This document shows positions 11,031 through 21,418 of a stretch of 64,000 bases of DNA, in pieces. The DNA comes from Epiperipatus broadwayi (Eukaryota > Onychophora > Udeonychophora > Euonychophora > Peripatidae): the NCBI GenBank assembly GCA_028023455.1, contig JAQFVV010000056.1, positions 1,672,001 through 1,736,000 of the forward strand. The letters are read 5' to 3'. The notes below the pieces were generated by a model. That model was not told the DNA's origin and made no database searches. It saw nothing but the letters and a program-made list of their open reading frames with translations. Within the stretch, counting starts at the first letter, position 1. Every line of letters begins with the position of its first letter. A program made the translations under genes and the position numbers.

Positions 11031-13218
11031 ATTAATCATTACTTTAATCTTTTTAACATTTATCTTTAGTCCTACTTTCCTACTTTCATCTGATAACTCC
11101 TGCAACATTTCCTGCAGCTCTAAAGCATTATTTGCAAAAACAACTACATCATCTACAAAATCTAAATGACTTAAATAATCTCCATTTAATTTCACTCCTT
11201 TAGCTTCCCATTTTAATCCACAAAATACTTCTTGCAGCACTGCTGTAAAAAGTTTTGGAGATATGGAGTCACCCTGTCTTACACCCTTTTCAATGTTGAT
11301 TTTCCTACTATCATTATGTAATCTAATTGTTGCTGTTGCATTTCTATAAATATTCTTTAAAATATGACAATATCCTGGATCTACACTTTGATGATCCAAT
11401 GCTTTAATCACTGAAAAAATGTTTATAGAATCAAATGCCTTTTCATAATCTACAAATCGTAAGCATAATGGCAACTCATATTCATTTGTCCTTTCTATAA
11501 CTTCTCTCAATACCTGAGTATGATCTACTGTACTAAAATCACTTTTAAATCCAGCTTGTTCTCTTGGTTGATGGAAATCCAATGTTTTCTGTAGACAAGT
11601 TGTAATTATCTTAGTAAAAATTTTGTACAAAACTGATAAAAGACTGATAGATCTGTAATTTCTAATATCTTCTTTATCACCTTTTAAAAATATTAATATT
11701 AATACTGCATTCTTCCAATCATCTGGTACATCTTTATCATTTAGACATTTGGTATATAACTTTGGTAAACTTTTTTCTATTTCTTCACCTGCTTCTTTTA
11801 ATATATCAATTATAATTCCATCATTACTTGGAGCCTTCCCTTTCTTCATACATTTAATTGCATGTCTCACTTCCTCATTCAAAATTCTGTTCAATTCGAA
11901 AGATATAATAGGTATAGGAGGCACTTGTTCTTTACTATTATATAATTCTTGATAAAAGTCTTCTACACATTTCATGATGGCATCTCTCTTTTTAGTAATA
12001 ATGCCATCTTTTTTTCTTATTGCAGATATAAATTTCCTACCAATACCAAAATGTTGTTTTACACTCTTTAGACTTTTATACTCTTCTACAGCTCTCCTTG
12101 CTAGTTCACAATTATATTTTCTTATATCGTTTTCAATTCTTTTCCACACCATTTTACAAAATTCGAAATATTCAATCTTTTTTAATGCATAATTGTTGTA
12201 TATCCTCATATTCCTTCTTTTCTTCATAAATTCTCTAGTCTCAGTAGAAATTTTATTAGTCAATTGCTGCTTTTTTTTTTACCAGCTATCTTTGTAGCAA
12301 TTTTTAAAAGTGTATCAGTTATTTTCCTATTAATGCTATTCAAATCTGAATCATGTTCAAAATCTACTAATACTTGAAACTGATTTGTAAGTTCTAATTT
12401 AAATTCATTAGAATGTTTCTGAAGATTAGGAATATCAACTGTAAATATTGTTTTTCTTAATAATTTTTGTCTCTCTAGTTTTACATTAACATGTATCTTA
12501 CATCTTACTAATCGATAATCACTTCCTCTGTTAAATTTATTAAGAACATTACAGTCTTGAAATATGTATTTTCTGTTAGTCAAACTAAAATCCAATTCTG
12601 CTGTACCTTCATTTGGATGCTTCCATGTCCATTTCCTTTTAACATTTTTCTCAAAAAAAGAATTCATAATATAAAGTTTTTCTGCAAACTCCACAAGTCT
12701 ATGTCCTCTCTCATTTCTATTACCATAACCAAAATTACCTAGAATATTTTCATCTTCAATTTGTTTACCAATTCTAGCATTGAAGTCTACCATAACAATT
12801 TTAAAATGTTGTTTACTCTGATCAAAAGTCTTTTGTACATTCATATAAAAATCTTCTACAACTTCATCACTATGAGAACTTGTTGGGCATAAACCTGAAT
12901 TATCTGCATTTGGTATCTGCTATTAAGTTATAAAACTAATCTTGCCTCTCTGTCCAATACACCATCAATCTCCACAATGTTATTCTTCCATTTTTTATTT
13001 ATAATGAATCCTATTCCACTTGTATTTCCAATATTTGTGCTTTTATAGTAGAGTATATGTCCACTTTTTAAATCAATTGTTTCTTCACCTTTTCTTCCTA
13101 CTTCACAAAGTCCAATAATGTCCCGTTTAATATAAGACAGTTCTTCTAACTCTTTCAATCTTCCTTCACTTGAAAGTGATGTGCAGTTGTAAGTACCTAA
13201 ATAAAAAGTCGTCATCAA
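11031..13218 (-). pseudogene. RTE endonuclease-RT gene, frameshifted and 3'-broken
   Basis: Three consecutive pieces cover the protein. 13218-12928 holds the start 'MMTTFYLGTYNC' and the Glu motif. 12844-12260 holds the rest of the endonuclease, including 'NARIGKQ' and 'SDYRLVR', where the catalytic His of the usual SDHR box is Tyr. 12263-11019 holds RT with 'GKAPSNDG', 'FVDYEKAFDS', 'GVRQGDSISP' and 'HLDFVDDVVVFA'. A lost G near 12886 and a lengthened poly-T near 12271-12280 (poly-A in the coding sense) cause the frame changes. The fused open frame runs past the break at about 11031 into flanking DNA and stops at 11019. The SDHR-to-SDYR change alone would probably disable the endonuclease. 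Confidence 0.87.
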
Positions 13219-13251
13219 ATGGCAGCCTGAGTCCGCAATCAGGGGATTCTT
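11031..13251 (-). mobile_element. RTE copy lacking its 3' third
   Basis: A minus-strand RTE relative of the 2.8-kb copy. Its 5' side begins at 13251, within the N-terminal coding region. Its 3' side stops abruptly at about 11031, inside the RT domain and just after 'KKIKVMI'. Losing the 3' end is unusual, because RTE copies are primed from the 3' end and normally lose the 5' side. That argues for a later break or rearrangement here. The missing third is matched almost exactly by the plus-strand fragment at 38602-40090 (see findings). Confidence 0.88.
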
Positions 13252-13879
13252 AGTATTATCTTGTATGGCATTGACATTGTTAAAATGACTGATTAAAAAA
13301 TAATCAAATGGTTTATTGCTCCAGAGTTAATAAGAAATTCCAACCATTTAGGTCTATGAAGATTCACTGACTTAAGCTCCATAATCCACCATTTTAACAC
13401 TGCAATAAACCACACAGGCCATTATTAGATTTTGAAAATATAAATGAAACAAAAAATATACAACTGAATGAAAAAAAAATCCTTTTCATGATTTTACTGA
13501 TTATTAAAAACATTTTAAACCAGATCAATTATCCTGATTCTTTCTCTCATTTTCATGTCATTTTTTTCTTTTTATAGAACATGGATGTGGTGAGCCTGTC
13601 ATTACACAAGTCATGTCTCTATATTACATGTGCTAATGGATTTATGTATTTGTATAACCACATTGACATTCTTTAATTACCAATAAAATAATTTTGAATT
13701 TACCTGTAGTCATGGTTCTTTTTTTTTTATTTCCTACATTTGTTTTTTCTTTCGAAGGCTAAATAGTTGTATTCACTTATAAAGAGTGATTTCTAATAAT
13801 CATGATAATTAATTTAAACAGACTAACTGAAAGTAATTACTTATTTATAAAACCAAAACTGATAAATAGGTTATATATT
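13252..13879. other. AT-rich spacer, no gene seen
   Basis: No coding frame, repeat copy or RNA gene recognised. Confidence 0.45.
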
Positions 13880-14429
13880 AAACCAACAAAACATCACATG
13901 AGCATCATTTCATTTGCTTATACATGCTGTTAATAAGAGTAAAAAACAGGCCATATAGTAGTGCCACCAAGGGCAAAGCCTTCATGATCAATGGATGCAG
14001 GAAGATTTGTGCATAAAATCCCTATCTAGTGCCTACTCATCCAATACCCCAGACTAGTTTTTAGTTTATGACTTTCATCGATGAGGAGCCTGATTTGGAA
14101 ACATTATGGTGTTTTCATTTTGGGCTCCTAGCATTATAATTAACTAAATAGGTAAAAGTTGGCTACTAAAGGGTTGCAAGAGATGCTAAGATCTAGGGGC
14201 AGTGCTCTCAAATCCAAGGCTCATCACTGATGAAAGCTCCAAGCTAGAAACTAGTTTGTAAATGTTGGATGAGTAAGCACTAGATAGAAATTTTATGCAC
14301 AAATTTTCCTGCATGCATTTATTAGAAAGGCTTGTACTTGGTAACACTACTGTATGGAGAGTTTGGTATTCTTATTAACAGCATGAATAACCATATGAAA
14401 TGATGATCATGTGATGTTTGGATGGTTTT
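13880..14429. mobile_element. foldback (long inverted repeat) element, copy A
   Basis: The left part (about 13880-14060) and right part (about 14245-14429) are inverted copies. 'CATCACATGAGCATCATTTC' near 13894 is mirrored near 14395-14416, and 'AGTGCCACCAAG' near 13959 is mirrored by 'CTTGGTAACACT' at 14337. The ends read AAACCA...TGGTTT. The middle carries the family's conserved core, with 'CTACTCATCCAA' and 'CAGACTAG'. It has no coding capacity, and I see no clear target duplication. Related copies lie at 36.2-37.1 and 59.7-60.1 kb. Confidence 0.75.
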
Positions 14430-14815
14430 ATATCTATCATGTCCATAGGATAATGATGACTGGTTTTTTGAAAAACCAAAAATACCTAAATGTATAGATG
14501 CTAAACTGAGTTTAGGTGTATATGATTATACAAGCAAATGAGCTTAGGTTGGAAACATTATGGTATTTTCATCTTGGGCTCATATCTTTATAGTTAACTA
14601 AATAGGTAAAAGGTGGCTACTGGATGTGGCTACTGGATGATTGCATTAGATCCTAAGATGTAGGTGCAGTGATCTCAAATCCACAACCTAGAAACTAATA
14701 TGATGATGTTGGATGAGTAGGCACTAGATAGGAATTTTATAAACAAATGTTTCTGCATCTATTGATTATGAAGGCTTGCACTTGGTAGCATTATTGTATA
14801 GAGAATTTGATAGGT
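14430..14815. repeat. partial second copy of the same foldback family
   Basis: Sequence beginning around 'GACTGGTTTTTTGAAAAACC', through 'AACTAAATAGGTAAAAGGTGG', to 'GGCTTGCACTTGGTAGCA' matches one half of the full-length family member at 36.2-37.1 kb in order and orientation. It is a half-unit joined directly to copy A. It contains a short local duplication of 'GTGGCTACTGGATG'. Confidence 0.65.
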
Positions 14816-15365
14816 TATATATTATTATAAATAAAACAAATTTAACCTAAAAAAGGATGAATATTTTATGACAACTTCCACTGATACTTATATTATTACT
14901 TTATCAATCACTCCATATTGGCAGCATAGACTTTTCCCATTTGTTCAGCCATTTGTACTATTTTGTAAATTTTGAACATACTTAAAATAATTTTTGTACT
15001 TTGTTATTGAATGGCTACATAGTAAACATTTTATAAAGGAATGTAATTTCAAGGTTTTTTTGTATTGTCTTCAACAACTTTTATTATTATAGCAAAAGAA
15101 GATAAATTTCTTCATAATTTGATGTTTTTAAAAAAAGTGATGAAAATCTGGTTTAATTGTAATTGCCTGTTTTCGAACAACCATTAATAAAACTATCTCT
15201 AAATGCAAAAAAAGATTATTAGGATCATAGTTGGATTGTATAAGTTCTTACATAAGCATTCAGAATTTAATTGTTCTGATATTTGAAATTCAGAATATAA
15301 AATATAATAAAAATAGATTGCAAAACATAGTGAAAAGATTTTAAAGGTCAACTAATGTAAAATTA
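14816..15365. other. AT-rich spacer, no gene seen
   Basis: Nothing recognisable. Confidence 0.45.
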
Positions 15366-15685
15366 CCTGTAATGTTAAGACTTATTATAACTAAATAGTT
15401 ACCTGCTGCTGATGAGATTTATCATTGGTGAACAGTTTAGTAATGACAAGACTTATCATAAATGATCAATTATTGCTGATAATAAGATATATCACATGCA
15501 AACAGTTATCTTCTGATAAGATTTATCATAAATAAACAGTTGTATGCTGATTTTGAGACATCCTGATAGTAGTAAGTTTTATCATAGGTAAACAGTTACT
15601 ACTGCTGCTGCTGAAACTTATCATAGATAAAAGGGTATTTAATGATGATAAGACTTGTCATAGCTGAACAGTATCTGTCTTAGAT
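15366..15685. repeat. degenerate minisatellite with GATAAG..CTTATC core
   Basis: About seven diverged tandem units of roughly 40-55 bp. Each has a variant of 'GATAAGACTTATCATA' followed by 'AACAGTTACTGCTG'. The core is a near-palindrome (GATAAG-A-CTTATC), so each unit can form a small hairpin and holds paired GATA motifs. Confidence 0.75.
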
Positions 15686-16709
15686 TATAATTGTGGAAGA
15701 ACTTTTTAAAAAAAAATTTGTCAGAATCGACAGACTAAAATAAAAATTGTTAGGTAAATTCTGTAGAATATTGACTGTCAGTTCTAAAATATGATTTGAT
15801 TTCTTTAAGAGCTAATTATAAATAAATTATAAACTTTTAACATCTTTAATTGATGACTAACTTTAATAACCTACTTTTTCTACAAACATAAACAATTAAT
15901 AACGTAAGATAACAATCATTTTTAAAATGATTAATTAAGATGAAATAATGTTTTAAATTAAATAATAATTGATTATTTATCCCTACCACTCTTTAATAAC
16001 TAAATGCTATTTTACATTTTAATACATTTCAGTCATCACTATTAGTTCTGTATGAAAACTTGTTAATATTTCTAATTTGACTATTTTGTATGATGTGAAG
16101 TGTTTGGAAAAATGAAATGAGGTATTTCTCATGGCCACTTCTCAGGTATCTTCCTTGATTGTGGTGAAAATTTTAGTATATGACTCATTCAATTTAATTT
16201 TCTGGTCCTAATTTGAAAAGCAAACTTTTCTCTCCTATCAGATACATTATTTATTTATATCTAATTGTATAATAAACAAATAAATTTTATTTTTTTTTAT
16301 CAAAATCTTTATTGTTATCATAAATAATTTATCATCAAATAAAAGTTTAGTCATTTAAAACTAATTCATTAATTAATTAATAGTTTCTTAGTAGTCCAAT
16401 AACATTTGATCATCAATATGGAAAAGAAGAGCAAAAAAATTCTATTTAATTGGTCAGACTAATATGTTAAAAATAATTCATTATTATTTTAAAAGTATAT
16501 CAATGATTAAATGATTTTACAGAAAATTTAGTGATTGAAAAATTATTTTACAGGACACTCAATTATTTTAATTTCTATTAGAATTATGATACTTAATATA
16601 ATAATACTCTTTATAAAAGTGTTTTCAATATAATAAGACAATACATACTAATCATTTAAAAAGACAGCCTTTAATATACCACAGAAATTACTTAATTTCT
16701 TCACTCTTA
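15686..16709. other. AT-rich spacer, no gene seen
   Basis: Flank of the LTR element. No feature recognised. Confidence 0.45.
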
Positions 16710-16713
16710 CCAT

Positions 16714-19700
16714 TGAAACAGATATTACTGTCCTTCTATCTGTTTCACCTTTATGTCTCCATAGACACATCTATGCCGGTTTTGAACACTCTTTAGTACA
16801 AGTGTATATGTATACACACAGTGTTATATGTCTTTACACAGCTGTATATATATGTTTACACAGTTATATGTGTCCACACAGCGATACATTCATTTATACA
16901 GTTATATATGTGGTCACAGTTTTATATGTATTCAAACAATTATATGTTTATTGTCACACATACAAGCACCTGTAAATGATAATGATATTAATTTTTGTAG
17001 GGATATATCGCAGCATTTATATAAATAATATTGTATAAGGGTTATTTTGTTTAGAAAATGTGGCTAAATATTCTTTAACAAGTTTGGTTTAGGTAAATTA
17101 TAAATCACATGCGAAATTCACAGATTGGTAATAAGACTATTTAGAATAATTCGCAGGTGGGATCAGATAGTCCCTAGGTTATTGACATTGTTTTAGAGCT
17201 CATTCATTACGATTGTAATGAATTTCTTTTCCCAGATCAAACCAGTAAAAAGTTGGCAACAAGATAAAAAAAAGAGAGATTAGAATCAAAAAAGACAGAT
17301 TGCTGTAAAACTTAGAAATTTGAATTGTGCTTTAAAATAGATAGTCACTGGCTTTTGAACTAGGGAATATAGATATCGCAGATTTTTATTTAGGATAATT
17401 TGCAGGTGGGATCAGATAGTCCCTAGGTTATTGACATTGTTCTAGAGCTCATTCATTACGATTGTAATGAATTTCTTTTCCCAGATCAAACCAGTAAAAG
17501 TTTGGGCAACAAGATAAAAAAAAAGATAAGAATCAAAAGAGACCTAAGGCTAAAACTTAGAAGAAGTTTGAATTGTGTTTTAAAATAGATGGTCGCTGGC
17601 TTTTGATCTAGGGAATATAAATATTGCAGATTTTTTTGAAATTTACTCTCTTTTAGTTTTTTTTTCTGAAAATTGTTGTGGAGACCAGAATCCAAAGATG
17701 ATCGAGTAAAATAATATATTTACTGGCTCGGAAGCCAGATGGCTACTCTCAATTCCTCTAAACATTCCTTTGAATAGACTTTCCAGCAACCTGCATGGAG
17801 AATATGAAGAAATTTAACCTATCTGAAAGGCCACTGAAGATTATGATGCGGTCAGACGCCCTATTCCAACCACTATCATTGATATACACTTCAAGTCCAC
17901 TCAAGGAGGCAGAGAGAGATGGTAATCATTTTTAAAAAGGCTGTGGTATGAACTTTAAATTATAAATTCTTATAACACTTTAAAAAGAACGTTCTATCTA
18001 AATTATAAAAAACTCTTTCAATTTTACCCTCTTATAAAAAGAAACTATCGGTCTGTGACTTTATATATAATGTAAAAGAAAAAAAATCACTTACTGTAAT
18101 TTTATAAACTGCTGAAATCTTTTATGAATTAAAAGATTTCATTTTTTTTTTATACTCATTAAATGTCCGAAATTTATTCTCTTCAATTCTTACAAACTAA
18201 CGGTCATGCCTAATTTCAGTAATTTTAATATTTTGTTTAAATGCATTTTGTTATGTTTAATATGTGATAATATGCTCAGATTTCGAAACAATGAAACTAA
18301 GTAAGTAATTTATAAAGGAGATAATTGTAATCTTCACTTAGACATTTTAAAAGCCTTGTTTATTTTATTAAATCATTGTTTCGAAATTATAATATTGGTA
18401 ATAAACGAATGCGCTAACCACTCGTTGTTATCATAGTTATATATATATTGTAAAATCGTATTTTTTAAGATTTGCTTAACCGATCTTATATTATAACCTT
18501 TGATATTTATTAGTTGGAAGGGGATATATATATTGTCTAGAGATGATAAAGTATATTTGCTAATGTTTGTATTAAGTCCCATCGAATATACTTTCCCTCC
18601 TTAATTAAGAATCTTTACATGCAGATTCAGGATCTTAACTAGATTATTTTTATATAGTTTAAGCCCATTTTATTAGCATACTTATAATGCTAATTTTAAG
18701 AACTGTTTTGAATTAGCTTGACAGATAAAAGCTATCTGTTTTAGGCGCAATTAATTATATGCATACTTATTGCTTTTTAATATATATATTGCGTGCATTG
18801 CGGGTGTGTTTTTATATAGTACACTTATATGTGTTACGTTTTGCTGCCTCTGACAAGGGTTCACGGTAACAAACCGCCCCTTTATTTAGTTCGGGTTATG
18901 GCTATCTTCATTAGAACTGGGGGCGTGAGGACCCAGATTTTTCCATAAAGCCAATCCAACTTCCTGAACTTTATGTTCATACATCAATGGCAGCAAACCG
19001 TCGGTCTCAGAGTAAACCGAGCATTTGATGCTGAAACTCTTGAAGAATCACACACTCGCACTGCAAGTTTATTTCTTTAATATTTTATATAGCGCCATAG
19101 CGCATATATGTGGACCTAATGGTAACCAGTTCTTTTTCCTATATTAATTAATCATTCAGCTTTAGACTGGAGTTTGAATCTGGGTTATCAGTTTGAATCT
19201 GCATGATTCTGAGTTTATTTAGTTGCTCATTTAATTAGTATCTATAACAGCCTTTAAAACTGGCTGTACTCATCATCATCTCTACTAAAGTATCAACTTC
19301 TAACTTAAGCAAGTCAAGTTCATAAGATGAGCATATTAAGTAATTAGGCATGACCTCTATAACTCACACACACATGTATTGTAATATGTTTAAAAGGGAA
19401 CAGATGTACTTGATAACAGTTCCAACTATTGTAACATGCTTGCCTGTATTGAATACCTTGTGAAGATTATACAACCCTTGCCATTATGATATTTTGTGTT
19501 AGTTCATTTGTTATTGTTTTAATAAATCTTTTTTAAATATAAACTGTTGTATATCTTTCTTGCTCAGACTCTAGATCAAACCAAACCACAGTATCTTATC
19601 CAATCCATAGTATTTTATCCAATCCACAGTATATTATTAAATGTCACAGTTCATTACTCCAATTTCTTAATGAGTTTATATGCTGTATGTGTATGTCTGG

Positions 19701-19985
19701 TAGTTAAGATTAATAGTGTTAAGTGTTATATATATCACTTATTTAGTTAAGTTAGTAATGACCTTAAGTCTCGTGTTTCTCCCTGTTCTATGTCGGCTCG
19801 CGGTTAAATGAGAACTGAGTGTAGCCCCAGGAATGTCACTCATAAGGTGTTAAATTTGGAGTACTGGCAGATGAGTTGGAGTTTGGTCGGATTAGAGGTC
19901 TCAACCACCTCACTACGGTCAGCTTTGGTATATTTTGCTTGGGCTCTGAATTTTGTTGCATGAGTGTACAAATCTGACTGTTACA
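16714..19985 (+). repeat. 5' long terminal repeat (about 3.27 kb)
   Basis: Starts 'TGAAACAGATATTACTG' and ends 'CTGACTGTTACA'-like sequence at 19985. Near its start (16790-16950) are about eight degenerate 18-22-bp units of the type 'ACACAGTTATATATGT'. A 249-bp block beginning about 17137 is tandemly duplicated here but single in the right LTR. Around 18840-18960 lies the only GC-richer part. Two TATCCAATCCA motifs and a preceding AATAAA near 19514-19620 are possible promoter or polyadenylation signals, judged by motif only. No open frame of substance is present. Confidence 0.88.
17137..17636. repeat. 249-bp tandem duplication inside the 5' LTR
   Basis: Both units contain 'GCAGGTGGGATCAGATAGTC' (at 17153 and 17402) and 'TAGAGCTCATTCATTACGA'. 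The units differ by many substitutions, so the duplication is older than this insertion. The right LTR has only one unit. Confidence 0.85.
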
Positions 19986-20807
19986 TAGGTTTTTTTTTTC
20001 CTCGATTATGGACGCCCTTCCGTGGGGCCTAGTTAATTTTCACGACCCTGAAAGATAGATATATGAGTACAAATTTTTGTTTTCCTGATTATGTAATTTT
20101 TTTTTTTTTTTCACTGATTATGGATGCTTAAGTCAGTGGGCTTCTTCAATTGATGTTCATGTCCCTGAACTGAGTATAGGCCCTGAACATGGTCTTGAAC
20201 CAGGTATAGGCCCTGAATTGAATATATGTGTTTTTTTTTGTTTGTTTTTTATATATGCATTTATATTATATTTTCTCTCCAAATATGAATGCCATGCATG
20301 GACAAACTTAGTTACACACCCTAAACAGAGTGTGTGGGTGTTGATGATATATATATAAAAGATTTTTTTTTTTGTGAAATATTTTTTTAACAACATTTGC
20401 ATATGTATATTTTTTCTCTTGAGTATGAACAACCAGTTAGTTAATTCACATGCCCTGAACTGATAAAAGCATTGAACTGAATACAGGTCCTGAACTGAAT
20501 ACAGGATCTGAATTGATATATGTTGAAAAATATATGTAAATTTTTTTTTTAAATTATGGTATTGCAATGGGAGGAGTATTCTTGACTATATACACATGAG
20601 CCATATATATATAAATTTTATAATTTTTTTTTTGTCTATTTACTGAGACTCTGTTTACTTTAAGTAAAGAATTTTAAAAGTGTCTCTGGCTCAGATATAG
20701 CATGAATGTAGGCAGGATGTGTCAACCGGATATTAGGTGTGTCACATACATGTTAGAAATTGGAATCTTAGGTTATATATGTGGTGTTTTTCTTGCTCAC
20801 TGGTGAC
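19986..20807. repeat. diverged tandem leader repeats of the LTR element
   Basis: Several irregular units of 100-170 bp. Each has a poly-T run, then a variant of 'GATTATGGATGC', then variants of 'CCCTGAACTGAGTATAGG'. The short motif 'CCTGAACTGAATACAGG' is itself repeated inside units near 20150-20220 and 20450-20510. No coding frame. Confidence 0.65.
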
Positions 20808-20829
20808 TGGCGCCCGGGGGTGATTTGAA
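20808..20829 (+). promoter_or_regulatory. candidate tRNA primer-binding site
   Basis: 'TGGCGCCCGGGGGTGATTTG' begins with TGG. Its reverse complement looks like a tRNA 3' end: a T-loop-like TTCAAAT, C-rich stem strands and a terminal CCA. It is one base short of a perfect tRNA layout. It lies 822 bp past the 3' end of the left LTR, whereas a normal site abuts the LTR. Confidence 0.4.
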
Positions 20830-21418
20830 TAGGTTGATAGTCATCCTCATATAAATTTTGTCATCAGGGGTAGAGAAAAGGGTTTGCATAAAGGGGCTCT
20901 ATCGCTTTAAACTTATTATAAAAATTTGGATTGGTTTGGAGAATGAGCAAGGAAACAAAAAAGAGGCAAGGTCAAAGTAGATTAAAAAAATGGAGATATA
21001 TACGTGTACTTCAGATCAAACCTGGCATAGAAAGCAAAATTTTTTTTTTCATAAAAAATTTTTTTTTTAAAGTCTTTTCTTAGGAATGATCGGCTTCAGT
21101 GAAGGAAGAAAGGAGGTGCAATTGGTAATATAATTTTTTTTTAATTTTTTTTTACATAAATGCTTTTACTATATACTTTTAAATTTTTTTTTTATAAAAT
21201 ACTTGAGTATGTTAGATGTAAACAGGGCTTAAACTTGATAGTGGCAGTGGTTATTGAGATCAGTAGTAAGGATAGGTTAATAAAGGAATGCAGTGGTCTG
21301 AAAGTTAGGAATTAGAGAGAGAGAGAGCCAATTTGGAGGGAGAGTCAGTAAATAATCATTTAGAGCAGGTATTAATAATTAGTATAATTCTTAGTCATAA
21401 CCAAAGCTGAAAGTTATT

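Noticed and set aside
15366-15685. A CRISPR-like array in the GATAAG minisatellite
   Set aside because: Units are diverged throughout with no constant repeat and unique spacers, and the context is eukaryotic.
20157-20567. A 136-codon minus-strand frame in the LTR-element leader
   Set aside because: It lies across tandem leader repeats and poly-T runs. Its Lys/Phe/Tyr-rich product follows from homopolymers, with no motif.
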